Of a stretch of DNA of 64,000 nucleotides, positions 1-8,070 are shown in pieces. The notes under the pieces were generated by a model. That model had not been told where the DNA came from, ran no database searches, and saw only the letters and a list, made by a program, of their open reading frames with translations. Positions within the stretch are counted from its first letter, which is position 1. The number at the start of each line of letters is the position of its first letter. The DNA lies in assembly GCF_014653785.1 (NCBI RefSeq), contig NZ_BNAS01000001.1, positions 1,219,042-1,283,041 of the forward strand, written 5' to 3'. The translations under genes were made by a program, and so were the position numbers. This DNA comes from Promicromonospora soli. GTDB taxonomy: Bacteria; Actinomycetota; Actinomycetes; Actinomycetales; Cellulomonadaceae.

Positions 1-109
1 GACGCCGCGCGTGACTGCCACCACTCTTTGACCCAGGTCACAGACGTGCGGGCGACCTGACAGCTAGGGTCGACGGGTTTCCCAGCCAACTCCTTGGAGT
101 GATCGCGCC

Positions 110-628
110 ATGTCCACGGCCACCCTGTTGCGCCCCGCCACTGACGCCGACATCTCTCGTCTGGTCAGTCTGAACAACGCAGCGATCCCCGCCGTCCCGG
201 ACACCCCGGCCGACGACATGACCGAGCTGCTCGACGCCTCGTCGCTCGCCCTGGTCGCGATCGACCCCGAGACGCCCGCCGACCCCCTCGGCTTCGTCGT
301 CGCGCTCGACGGCGGCGAGGACTGGTCAGGCGAGAACTACGCCTGGTTCGAGGAGCGGGGCCTGGACCACCTGTACGTGGACCGCATCGTGGTGGGCGAG
401 GGCGCCCGCGGCCGCGGCATCGGCCGCCTCTTCTACGACGCGGTGTTCGACGCCGCCCGCACCGCCGGCCACGACGTCGTCACCTGCGAGGTCAACCTGA
501 ACCCGCCGAACCCCGGTTCGATGCGCTTCCACGGACGCCTCGGCTTCGAGGAGCGCGGGCAGCAGCTCACCAAGGGCGGCGACGTCCTGGTGGCAAAGCT
601 CGCGGCAGAGGTCCACCCCACCCCTTGA
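110..628 (+). CDS. GNAT family N-acetyltransferase
   Basis: A 172-residue single-domain acetyltransferase that should transfer an acetyl group from acetyl-CoA to an unidentified amine in the cytoplasm. The acetyl-CoA pyrophosphate loop of the GNAT fold is visible as RGRGIGR at residues 100-106, followed by the usual helix. A C-terminal segment (RFHGRLGFEERG) matches the conserved last strand-helix of the fold. The ATG is preceded by a GGAG ribosome-binding site about 10 bases upstream. It stands alone and is convergent with murQ, separated by a long palindromic repeat. The family call is firm; the substrate cannot be read from sequence. Confidence 0.9.
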   Translation: MSTATLLRPATDADISRLVSLNNAAIPAVPDTPADDMTELLDASSLALVAIDPETPADPLGFVVALDGGEDWSGENYAWFEERGLDHLYVDRIVVGEGARGRGIGRLFYDAVFDAARTAGHDVVTCEVNLNPPNPGSMRFHGRLGFEERGQQLTKGGDVLVAKLAAEVHPTP

Positions 629-629
629 G

Positions 630-692
630 GGTTGTGGGCGCGATCGTTGCGCCTGAACCGGACGCGTAGTCGCAACGGTCACGCCCACAACC
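630..692. repeat. Dispersed palindromic repeat, copy 1 (63 nt)
   Basis: A 22-nt arm starting GGTTGTGGGCG is followed by a 19-nt loop and a near-complementary arm ending CGCCCACAACC. A second copy of the same length lies at 47911-47973 and matches at 58 of 63 positions, including 16 of the 19 loop bases. It begins two bases after the acetyltransferase stop codon and sits between convergent genes, so it probably works as a bidirectional terminator, but the conserved loop suggests a mobile or otherwise selected repeat family. Confidence 0.85.
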
Positions 693-702
693 AATGCGGG
701 GG

Positions 703-1662
703 CTAGGCCCGGTTCTTGCCCAGGGTCGCCAGGGCCTCGCGGACGGACGGGCTGCCGAACCGCCCCGGCTCGGCGGCGAGGGCACCCGTCGCCGCTGACC
801 GGTCCACGCCCGCCACGAGCATCACGAGGGCGATCCGCAGGTCGCCGTCGGTCGCCGCGAGCGCGTTCTCGCACACGTCCGGCGCCAGGTCCGTGGCCTG
901 GGTGAGCAGTCGCACCAGGCGTCCGCGCAGCTTGGCGTTGCTGGCGATCACCTCGACCATGAGGTTGGAGTAGGTCTTCCCGAGCCGCACCATGACCGCC
1001 GTCGAGAAGGTGTTCAGGACCAGCTTCTGGGCGGTGCCCGCCTTCATGCGGGTGGACCCCGTGATGGCCTCGGGCCCGGTGTTCACCAGGATCGGGACGT
1101 CAGCCTTCGGCGCCAGGGACGCGAACGGGTTCGACGCGAGCAGCACGGTCCGCGCGCCGCGGGCGCGGCCCATGTCGAGCGCTCCCCCGACATACGGGGT
1201 GCCGCCGCTGGCTGCGATCCCGAACACGATGTCCGCGGGTCCGACGTCGCGCACGAGCGCACCACCCGCCTCGACGTCGTCCTCCGCACCCTCTGCCGAC
1301 TTCCTGAAGGCGCTCAGCCCGCCGGCCAGGTGCGGCACGAACATCTCCTCGCCCACGCCGTAGGTGGGCAGCAGCTCCGCGGCGTCGAGCAGGCCCATGC
1401 GGCCCGAGGTGCCCGAGCCCACGTAGTGCACCCGGCCCCCGGCCCGGATCCCGTCCACCGCCAGGTCGATCGCCTCGACGATGCGCGGGTGCGCCGCGCG
1501 TACCGCGGCGATGACGGCGGCGTCCTCGTCGGTGATCATGCGCACCATCTCGGCCGTGGAGACCACGTCGATGTCACGTGTGCGCGGGTTGCGCTCCTCG
1601 GTGGGTGAGACCGGGCGCGACGCCGACTGTGCGTGCCGTTCGATTCCCGCCTCCGCGATCAT
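703..1662 (-). CDS. murQ: N-acetylmuramic acid 6-phosphate etherase
   Basis: MurQ cleaves the lactyl ether of MurNAc-6-phosphate to give GlcNAc-6-phosphate and D-lactate during peptidoglycan recycling. The SIS-domain signature HYVGSGTSGRMG runs over residues 79-90, followed by DAAE (93-96), the region of the family's catalytic glutamate. The 319-residue length fits the family. I chose this ATG because GAAGGGGG lies just upstream. An in-frame ATG at 1749 overlaps the nagZ stop as ATGA but has no ribosome-binding site and would add 29 unconserved-looking residues. It is the last gene of the binding protein-permease-permease-nagZ-murQ operon. Confidence 0.92.
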   Translation of the reverse strand: MIAEAGIERHAQSASRPVSPTEERNPRTRDIDVVSTAEMVRMITDEDAAVIAAVRAAHPRIVEAIDLAVDGIRAGGRVHYVGSGTSGRMGLLDAAELLPTYGVGEEMFVPHLAGGLSAFRKSAEGAEDDVEAGGALVRDVGPADIVFGIAASGGTPYVGGALDMGRARGARTVLLASNPFASLAPKADVPILVNTGPEAITGSTRMKAGTAQKLVLNTFSTAVMVRLGKTYSNLMVEVIASNAKLRGRLVRLLTQATDLAPDVCENALAATDGDLRIALVMLVAGVDRSAATGALAAEPGRFGSPSVREALATLGKNRA

Positions 1663-1745
1663 CGGCGAGCCCCCTTCGCTTGCTCTGTGCTCTTTGACTT
1701 GGTGTTCCTGGACTGTGCGTCCCTGGACGCTGTGCTGCTCATTGC

Positions 1746-3578
1746 TCATGACTGCTGATCTGGACGACGGAGGCGCTCGACGGCAGCCGCCGCGTTCGCC
1801 CGTCCGGTCCCGCACGCCACCACGACCCCCGGGCCACCACCACTCAGCGTCCCGAACCAGTCGTCGACCGGCCCGGGGAGACCCGTATGGACCACCACAA
1901 GGTCCGGGCGAACGGCCCACAGCTTCTCCAGCCGGGCACGTTCGGCCGAACCCGGGACGGGTTCACGGGTGATCACGACGAGCGGTTCCGGACGAGGCGC
2001 AGTGCTGGGCACTGGGTGAGCCTCCGTGCGAGGCACTGCCTGAGCCACTACAGGAGCTGCAGGAGTGCCCACAGGAAAGTCTGCGCCACGTCTGGTACCG
2101 GTTCTGTCGAGATCCGCCGATACACCGTACCGGGATAATCGGGCAATAAACACCGCCAGTCCAGATTCATCGGGACCAAATTGCCCGTCGTCGCTCTCCG
2201 CGAGCAGCCTCGCCCGGGGCCAGGCTGCCGCGATGGCGGTCTGGACGTGCCGGGCCGTACGGCCTGCGGCATGGTCCAGCCGGGTCCGCAGGTCGACCAC
2301 ATCAGGCCTGGCGTCGGGCGCGAGTGGCACCAGGCGGGCACCCCGCACCTGCACGACGGCGTCCGCGATGCTCGCCCCGAGGTCGGACAGCTCCGCGAGC
2401 GCCTCCCTCGCGGCGTCGACGCCGGTCACCGCACCTGCGACCGCCCGGCGGTCGCGGACCGCCGCGACGAGCGCCCGCGTGCGCGTGCCGGACTCCTCGA
2501 GCCGCTCGACGGTCAGACGGCCGGCGGAGACTGCCCGGTCCAGGGCGTCGTACGCCTCCGTGTACAGGGCCGGGTCGAGGCCGAGACACAGGAGGTCGGC
2601 ACCGGCCTCGACGGCGCGGACGGCGGCCTCCCCCACGGAACCGGTGAGCCCCCGCAGTGCGCCCATGTCGAGCGCGTCGGTGATGATCGGGCCGTCGTGC
2701 CCGAGCTCGCGCAGCAGGCGCGTCGCCGCCGGCTCGAGGGACGCGGGCGCCGGGCCGACCGCGGGGAAGAGCACGTGGGCGGTCATGACGGCGTCGAGCC
2801 GGGACCGGTCTCGAGTCGCCGGACCGCGCGTGGACGAACCGGGTCCGTCCACCTCCGGGCACAGGGCCCGCGCGAACGGGACGAGGTCGCGCGCGCGGAC
2901 GTCGTCGAGCGGTTCGTCCACGACCGGCAGGCCCACGTGGGAGTCCACGGTGGTGGCGCCGTGGCCGGGGAAGTGCTTGCCGCACACGCCGACGCCGGCG
3001 CTGCGCAAACCGCGGGCGAACGCGATGCCGTGCCGCGCGACGTCGCCGGGCGTGGTCCCGAAGGCGCGCACGCCGATCACCGGGTTGTCGGGTTCGGAGA
3101 CGACGTCGAGCACCGGGCCGAGGAGCAGGTCGATGCCGGTTGCTGCGAGCAGCCGGCCCAGGGCCCGTCCCGCGTCCAGGGATACCGCGGCGCTCGACAG
3201 GGCGCCGAGCGCCGCCGCCCCCGGCAGGGACGAGCCGTTGATCGCCTCCAGCCGCGACACGTCGCCGCCCTCCTCGTCGACGGCGATCACCAGGTCGGGC
3301 GAGATCGCGTGCAGCGCCGCGGACAGCGCCGCGGTGGTGGCGACGTCGGGCGTGTTCCGCGCGAAGTAGACGACGCCGGCCAGGCCGGCCCGGGCGGCGT
3401 CGGCGAGCCAGCCGGGCACGCGCGCGCTGTCGTGCCCGCTGCTCTTGGAACCAGAGCCCCCGGAACCAACGCCCTCGGAACCGCCGCTCTCGAAGCCGGG
3501 CAGGAGCACGCCGTTGATGGCGCGCTCCGTCCGTGTCGGCTCGGCGCTCGTCGGCCCGGCAGCGGGCGCTCCGGTCAT
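1746..3578 (-). CDS. nagZ: Glycoside hydrolase family 3 beta-N-acetylhexosaminidase (NagZ type)
   Basis: A GH3 enzyme expected to release GlcNAc from muropeptides or chitooligosaccharides. The NagZ hallmark KHFPGHG is at residues 201-207 with the DSH acid/base dyad at 212-214, and the nucleophile region TDALDMGAL around 301-309 supplies Asp302. The protein has 610 residues, so it carries a second C-terminal GH3 domain absent from short proteobacterial NagZ. A Gly/Ser-rich insert (about residues 31-48) interrupts the N-terminus. No signal peptide is visible, so it is probably cytoplasmic and acts on imported sugar. Its ATG overlaps the upstream permease stop (ATGA). Confidence 0.9.
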   Translation of the reverse strand: MTGAPAAGPTSAEPTRTERAINGVLLPGFESGGSEGVGSGGSGSKSSGHDSARVPGWLADAARAGLAGVVYFARNTPDVATTAALSAALHAISPDLVIAVDEEGGDVSRLEAINGSSLPGAAALGALSSAAVSLDAGRALGRLLAATGIDLLLGPVLDVVSEPDNPVIGVRAFGTTPGDVARHGIAFARGLRSAGVGVCGKHFPGHGATTVDSHVGLPVVDEPLDDVRARDLVPFARALCPEVDGPGSSTRGPATRDRSRLDAVMTAHVLFPAVGPAPASLEPAATRLLRELGHDGPIITDALDMGALRGLTGSVGEAAVRAVEAGADLLCLGLDPALYTEAYDALDRAVSAGRLTVERLEESGTRTRALVAAVRDRRAVAGAVTGVDAAREALAELSDLGASIADAVVQVRGARLVPLAPDARPDVVDLRTRLDHAAGRTARHVQTAIAAAWPRARLLAESDDGQFGPDESGLAVFIARLSRYGVSADLDRTGTRRGADFPVGTPAAPVVAQAVPRTEAHPVPSTAPRPEPLVVITREPVPGSAERARLEKLWAVRPDLVVVHTGLPGPVDDWFGTLSGGGPGVVVACGTGRANAAAAVERLRRPDQQS

Positions 3579-4447
3579 TCCTTCACGGCCCCCGCGGTCA
3601 GACCCGAGGCGAGGCGGCGCTGGACCAGGATGAAGAAGATCATCACGGGCACCGTGATGATCGTGGAGGCGGCCATGATGGCGCCCCAGTCGTTGGAGTG
3701 GACGCCGAAGAACGAGCGGAGCCCGATCGCCACCGTGTAGCTCTCGGTTGCGCCGCCGAGCATCGTCATGGCGAAGATGAACTCGTTCCAGGCGGTGATG
3801 AAGCTGAAGATGCTCGTCGCGACCAGGCCCGGCGCCACGAGCGGCAGCAGGACCGACCAGAACATCCGGCCCCAGCTCGCGCCGTCGAGGTAGGCGGCCT
3901 CCTCAAGCTCCACCGGGACCGCCGCGACGAACCCGCGCAGCATCCAGATCCCGAACGGCAGCGCGAGCGCGACGTACACCACGACGAGGCCCGTCAGGGT
4001 CTCGAGCAGCTGCAGGTCGCGGACCTGGACGAACAGCGGGATGACCAGCGCCTCGAGGGGCACCATCTGCACGATCAGCACAAGCATGAGGACCTGGGTG
4101 CGCATCCGGAACCGGAAGCGGGCCACGGCGACGGACGCCAGCAGCGCGAGCGCCGACGAGATGAGGACGGTGCCGAGCGCCACGAGCAGCGAGTTGCGCA
4201 GGAACGTGCCGAACCCGCCCTCGGTGAGGACGAACCAATAGTGGTCGAGCGTGGGTTCGGCGGGCCAGAAGCTGCTGGTGTGCCCGGCCTGCGCGTCGAG
4301 CGAGCTGTTCAGCATCCAGTAGACGGGGAACAGCGTGAAAGCGAGCAACAGGGCGACGAGCACACCCTTGCCGAGCTGACGCAGGGGCGATCTTCGCGGG
4401 GTGCGGCGCAGCGGACGCAGGGTCGGGGCGGAGCGGCCTGCGCTCAT
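3575..4447 (-). CDS. Carbohydrate ABC transporter permease (MalG-like)
   Basis: One of two membrane subunits of a CUT1-type sugar importer. The 290-residue protein starts with a basic N-terminus (LRPLRRTPRRSPLRQ) and about six transmembrane helices. The cytoplasmic EAA loop (ELEEAAYLDGASWGRMFW) that docks on the ATPase is clear near the middle of the C-terminal half. The ATG overlaps the stop of the other permease (ATGA), and its own stop overlaps the nagZ start. No ATPase gene is in the operon, so a shared MsiK-type ATPase encoded elsewhere probably energises it. The cargo is inferred from nagZ and murQ to be an amino sugar or muropeptide. Confidence 0.93.
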   Translation of the reverse strand: MSAGRSAPTLRPLRRTPRRSPLRQLGKGVLVALLLAFTLFPVYWMLNSSLDAQAGHTSSFWPAEPTLDHYWFVLTEGGFGTFLRNSLLVALGTVLISSALALLASVAVARFRFRMRTQVLMLVLIVQMVPLEALVIPLFVQVRDLQLLETLTGLVVVYVALALPFGIWMLRGFVAAVPVELEEAAYLDGASWGRMFWSVLLPLVAPGLVATSIFSFITAWNEFIFAMTMLGGATESYTVAIGLRSFFGVHSNDWGAIMAASTIITVPVMIFFILVQRRLASGLTAGAVKE

Positions 4448-5376
4448 CGCTCCTCCTCCGCCAGGACCGTGCGGACGTAGACCGCGGTGATCACGAGCAG
4501 CAGCAGCGTCAGCAGCACGGCGATCGCCGAGCCGAAGCCGTACCTGTTCTGCCCGAACGACTCCACGTACGACCACACGCCGAGGTTGAGCACCGACCGG
4601 TTGGAGCCCGCGCCGCCCGGCATGAGGTACACCTGCGCGAACACCTTGAAGTCCCAGATGGTCGACAGGATGATCACGACGGCGAACACCTGGCGCAGCT
4701 GCGGCACGATGATCAGGAAGAACCGGCGGAACGCCCCGGCGCCGTCCATCTCGGCGGCCTCCAGCATCTCCTTCGGCACCCCGAGCAGGCCCGCGAGCAC
4801 GGTGACGGCGACGAACGGGAAGCCGTGGTGGATCACGTTGAGCAGGACTATCGCGTAGAACGTCCACCGGTTGGTGAACCAGTTCGTGGGGTCGTCCAGC
4901 AGGCCGAGGGCCATCAGGGCGTCGTTGAACACCCCGCGGTCGGCGTCGAAGATCCAGACCCACACGTACGTGCCGGTGACGGCGGGCATGGCCCAGGCCG
5001 CCATGATCGCGCTCGAGGTGACGGTGCGCCAGAAGGTCCCGAGCGACGCGAGGAGCACCGCGACGGCCGTGCCGAACACGACGGTGCCGGCCACGGACAG
5101 CACGGCGAACCCGACGGTGTTGGGCAGCACCACCGTCCACAGCTCGGGCGTGGCCAGGATCTCGGCGTAGTTCTCCAGGCCGATCCAGCTCGGCTCGCCG
5201 GTGGTGATCTCCCGCAGGCCGTAGTCCTGCAGGGAGAAGAGGAACACCCGCACCAGCGGCCAAAGCAGCAGCACCGCCAGGATCGCCAGCGCGGGGGCGA
5301 GCAGCAGCCAGGGCCGCACGACGGCGGCCCTGGCCCGGCTGAGCCGCGGAAGCGTCTCGGTCAGCTGCAGAGTCAC
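4444..5376 (-). CDS. Sugar ABC transporter permease (MalF-like)
   Basis: The partner permease of the importer, 310 residues with about six transmembrane helices, starting WLLLAPALAILAVLLLWPL after a short cytoplasmic tail. The EAA loop is visible as KEMLEAAEMDGAGAFRRF. The start codon is GTG and overlaps the stop of the binding-protein gene (GTGA), so translation is coupled. With the neighbouring permease and lipoprotein it forms a CUT1-type importer. Confidence 0.93.
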   Translation of the reverse strand: MTLQLTETLPRLSRARAAVVRPWLLLAPALAILAVLLLWPLVRVFLFSLQDYGLREITTGEPSWIGLENYAEILATPELWTVVLPNTVGFAVLSVAGTVVFGTAVAVLLASLGTFWRTVTSSAIMAAWAMPAVTGTYVWVWIFDADRGVFNDALMALGLLDDPTNWFTNRWTFYAIVLLNVIHHGFPFVAVTVLAGLLGVPKEMLEAAEMDGAGAFRRFFLIIVPQLRQVFAVVIILSTIWDFKVFAQVYLMPGGAGSNRSVLNLGVWSYVESFGQNRYGFGSAIAVLLTLLLLVITAVYVRTVLAEEER

Positions 5377-6665
5377 TCAGACCCGTTCAGCACGGTCGTC
5401 ATCTCCTCGGCGGCGGCCGTGCTCGCCGTCGCCACGTCCGCGTCGCCGGCCAGGATCGACTGCATCATCGTGCTCGTGGTCGCCTTGGCCTGCACCGCCC
5501 CGTAGGTGGGCGCCACCGGCACGGACGCACCGCCCTCGACGAACTGCTGGGCGAACGGCGCCACCAGTGGGTCCGTGCTCTGGAGCGTCTCCTCCAGCAG
5601 CGAGACCTGGCCCGGGAAGTACCCGGACTGCTCGCCCCACTGCTGCGCGAACTCGCCGGTGGTCATCATCTCGATGAACGCGAAGGCCAGGTCCTTGTCC
5701 TCGGCCGTCTCGAACATGCTCAGGTGCGAGCCGCCCAGGACCGACGGCGACATGCCGCCGTCCTGGCCCGGGATCGGCACCGCGGCGAACTTGCCTTCCA
5801 TGTCGGCGTTCGCGTCGACGATCGCGCCCGGCGTCCAGGAGCCCATGACGGCCATACCGACGTCGCCGGCCGCGAACGCGTCCAGCACGTCGGTCTCGCG
5901 CCAGGTGGTGGCGCCGGCCGACGAGTAGTCGCCCTCGGTGGCCAGACCCGTCCAGAAGTCGATGCCCTCCTGCGCCTCGGGGCTGTCCAGGCCCGAGGTC
6001 CAGGTGTCGCTGTCGAGCGTGGCGACCTCGCCGCCCGCGCCCCACACCCACGGGTAGACCGTGAACTCGGCGTCGCCGGGGACCGCGACGGCGATCTTGT
6101 CCGGGTACTCCTTCTTGAGCGCCGCCGCGGCCTCCTCGAGCTCGGCCCACGTGGTGGGCGGCTCGACGCCGGACTGCTCGAACATCTCGGTGTTGTAGAC
6201 CAGCGAACGCACACCGGCGTACCAGGGCATGCCGTAGAGCTGTCCGTCGTAGGTACCCGCCTCGACCAGGCCTTCGACCAGGTCGTCGGAGACGCCCGCA
6301 CCGTCCACGTACTCGTCGAGCGAGGCGAGTGCGCCCGCGTCGGCGAACTCGGGGGTCCAGGTGGTGCCGGTCTCGGCGACGTCGGGGGTGGTGCCGCCCG
6401 CGATGGAGGTCACGAAGCGGTCGTGGGCGTCGGCCCACTCGACGAACTCGACGTCGAGCGTCGCGCCGGTCTCCTCCTCGAACGCCGTCGCGACGTCGGC
6501 GAAGAAGTCCTCGGCGCTGGGGTTGGTGCCCTGCATGATCCAGACGTTGAGGGTGCCGTCACCCTCGCCCTCGCCGCCGCCTCCGCTGCCGCACGCGGCC
6601 GTCGTCGCCGCAAGAAGCAGGGCTCCGGTGGCCGCCATGACGGGCCGCCGCATCGCTCGAGTCAT
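5373..6665 (-). CDS. Extracellular sugar-binding lipoprotein of ABC importer
   Basis: First gene of the amino-sugar operon; a 430-residue solute-binding protein. The N-terminus is a lipoprotein signal (MTRAMRRPVMAATGALLLA) with the lipobox ending TTAAC, and the mature protein begins C-GSGGGGEGEG, a flexible linker. The rest has the family 1 binding-protein pattern (NVWIMQG near the start, and TTWAELEEAAAALK). The ATG chosen follows GGAAGGAAG at good spacing; an upstream in-frame ATG at 6713 would spoil the signal peptide. It probably captures GlcNAc-containing sugars outside the membrane, judging only from its nagZ and murQ neighbours. Confidence 0.92.
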   Translation of the reverse strand: MTRAMRRPVMAATGALLLAATTAACGSGGGGEGEGDGTLNVWIMQGTNPSAEDFFADVATAFEEETGATLDVEFVEWADAHDRFVTSIAGGTTPDVAETGTTWTPEFADAGALASLDEYVDGAGVSDDLVEGLVEAGTYDGQLYGMPWYAGVRSLVYNTEMFEQSGVEPPTTWAELEEAAAALKKEYPDKIAVAVPGDAEFTVYPWVWGAGGEVATLDSDTWTSGLDSPEAQEGIDFWTGLATEGDYSSAGATTWRETDVLDAFAAGDVGMAVMGSWTPGAIVDANADMEGKFAAVPIPGQDGGMSPSVLGGSHLSMFETAEDKDLAFAFIEMMTTGEFAQQWGEQSGYFPGQVSLLEETLQSTDPLVAPFAQQFVEGGASVPVAPTYGAVQAKATTSTMMQSILAGDADVATASTAAAEEMTTVLNGSE

Positions 6666-6710
6666 CGTTCGGCTTCCTTCCGCTCGGGTGCCGCGAGAGC
6701 AGCCAGTTGA

Positions 6711-6725
6711 CATTTGTGAGAAATG
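6711..6725. promoter_or_regulatory. Candidate operator upstream of the amino-sugar operon
   Basis: A perfect CATTT-N5-AAATG palindrome 46-60 bases before the binding-protein start. A similar sequence occurs near 7982-7998, upstream of the GlcNAc-kinase-like gene. Both could be bound by the RpiR-type regulator encoded at 9322. No clear sigma-70 promoter for this operon was found around it. Confidence 0.4.
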
Positions 6726-6847
6726 AACTTCCCAATGCGCGGCATTGCGTGGAGATTACTGACCGGGTGAATTCTCTGCTAGGGGTGTTACCAAACCGTG
6801 ATTGCTCGTCATGGCACGGGGTCCCGAGGCAGTGCTTTTGACCCTCT

Positions 6848-7894
6848 CTAAGGCACCCGCGCGGTCCATTCCGGCGTGCCGAACTTCGACTCGACCAGCT
6901 CCCGGGCCAGCGCCCACTCGTGCGGCGTGATCTCGCCGGTCACAGTGCGGTACCGCTCGCGGAACGACGTCTCGAGCGCGTCGATCACGTCGGCGCGGGT
7001 GAGCCCGGTCTGCGAGCGCAGCGGGTCCACGCGCTTGTTGGCGCTACGGGTGCCCTTGTCGCTGAGCTTCTCGCGCCCGATCCGCAGCACGTCCGTCATC
7101 TTGTCGGCGTCCATGTCGTACGCCATCGTCGCGTGGTGCAGGACTGCACCCCCGGCCAGCCGCTTCTGGGCCGCCCCGGCGATCTTGCCCGCGGGCGAGG
7201 CGATGTCGTTGAGCGGCACGTACGCGGCGTCGATGCCGAGGCCGTGCAGCGCCCCGATCACCCAGTCGTCGAGAAACGCGTAGGACCGCTCGAAGCTCAG
7301 CCCGTCCACGAGCGAGCCCGGCACGTACAGGGAGTAGGAGATGGTGTTGCCGGGCTCCATGAACATGGCGCCACCCCCGGAGATCCGCCGGATCACGCGG
7401 GCCCCGTGCTGCTTGGCACCGTCGACGTCGACCTCGTTGCGCAGCGACTGGAACGACCCGATGATCACCGCGGACTCGTCCCACTCCCAGAACCGGAGGG
7501 TCGGCCCACGCCGTCCGGCGCCGAGCTCCTCGGTGAGCACCTGGTCGAGCGCGACGTTGAGCAGCGGCGATACGGCGGGGGTGCGGATCACCTGGAACTC
7601 GTGGTCCTCCCAGGCGGTCGCGTGGCGGAGCGCGCGCCGGGTGGCGATCGCCACGGCGTCGGCGTCGAACCCGACGGCAGAGGCGCCCTCCAGCGCGGCC
7701 CGCACCGCCTCGGCGAGCTGCGCCTTCGAGGCGTCGACGGGCATGCCGTCGAGTGCATCCCCCATGGCCTCGAGCGCCTCGTCGGGTTCGAGGAAGAAGT
7801 CCCCGCTCACCCTGGTGCCGGCCAGACGCCCGGCTACCACCTCTGTCTCGACACGAACCAGTTTTCCGAGTGGAACCTTGAACTCTCCTCGCAC
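6848..7894 (-). CDS. lplA: Lipoate--protein ligase
   Basis: Attaches lipoate (or transfers octanoate/lipoate) to E2 and GcvH domains. A short N-terminal accessory domain (residues 1 to about 75, RGEFKVPLGKL...FFLEPDEALEAM) precedes the BPL/LplA/LipB catalytic fold. That fold shows RRISGGGAMFMEPGNTISYS, the lipoyl-AMP binding loop, and KIAGAAQKR with the conserved lysine. This order, accessory domain first, differs from the E. coli LplA order. I chose GTG at 7894 because a good promoter places its transcription start at that codon (leaderless) and because coding-like sequence stops there. It is divergent from the GlcNAc-kinase-like gene. Confidence 0.85.
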   Translation of the reverse strand: MRGEFKVPLGKLVRVETEVVAGRLAGTRVSGDFFLEPDEALEAMGDALDGMPVDASKAQLAEAVRAALEGASAVGFDADAVAIATRRALRHATAWEDHEFQVIRTPAVSPLLNVALDQVLTEELGAGRRGPTLRFWEWDESAVIIGSFQSLRNEVDVDGAKQHGARVIRRISGGGAMFMEPGNTISYSLYVPGSLVDGLSFERSYAFLDDWVIGALHGLGIDAAYVPLNDIASPAGKIAGAAQKRLAGGAVLHHATMAYDMDADKMTDVLRIGREKLSDKGTRSANKRVDPLRSQTGLTRADVIDALETSFRERYRTVTGEITPHEWALARELVESKFGTPEWTARVP

Positions 7895-7900
7895 GTGTTC

Positions 7901-7929
7901 ACAGTAGGCGACGGTGCCTGCGGTGTCCG
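7901..7929 (-). promoter_or_regulatory. Promoter of a leaderless lplA mRNA
   Basis: On the minus strand, CGGACA (7929-7924), a 17-nt spacer and TACTGT (7906-7901) put the predicted transcription start on the G of the GTG start at 7894. No Shine-Dalgarno sequence precedes that codon, which agrees with a leaderless transcript. Confidence 0.55.
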
Positions 7930-7981
7930 GCGTCGGAGCCGCCTTGGGTACGGAAGGTGGCGCCCGACGTCGGGCACGTCC

Positions 7982-7998
7982 GATATTTGGTGAGAATG
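7982..7998. promoter_or_regulatory. Operator-like sequence upstream of the GlcNAc-kinase-like gene
   Basis: Read on the minus strand it contains CATTCTCACCAAATA, close to the CATTTCTCACAAATG found upstream of the sugar-uptake operon. It may be a second site for the neighbouring RpiR-type regulator. The resemblance is by eye only. Confidence 0.3.
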
Positions 7999-8070
7999 GG
8001 CAGCAGAACAGACCAGAATTTCCTCCCCTCTTTAGACAACCTTGCCCTGGTTTCGTGTCAGAATGACCGG

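Noticed and set aside
28..70. TTGACC (28-33) and TAGGGT (65-70) as the promoter of the first acetyltransferase gene.
   Set aside because: The spacer would be 31 bases, too long for a sigma-70 promoter.
1663..1749. Longer MurQ starting in the ATGA overlap with nagZ.
   Set aside because: No Shine-Dalgarno sequence before ATG 1749, whereas ATG 1662 has GAAGGGGG; the extra residues are Gln/His/Glu-rich and unlike MurQ.
6707..6712. A perfect TTGACA on the plus strand.
   Set aside because: No -10 hexamer at suitable spacing and no plus-strand gene follows; it lies in the minus-strand operon's leader.
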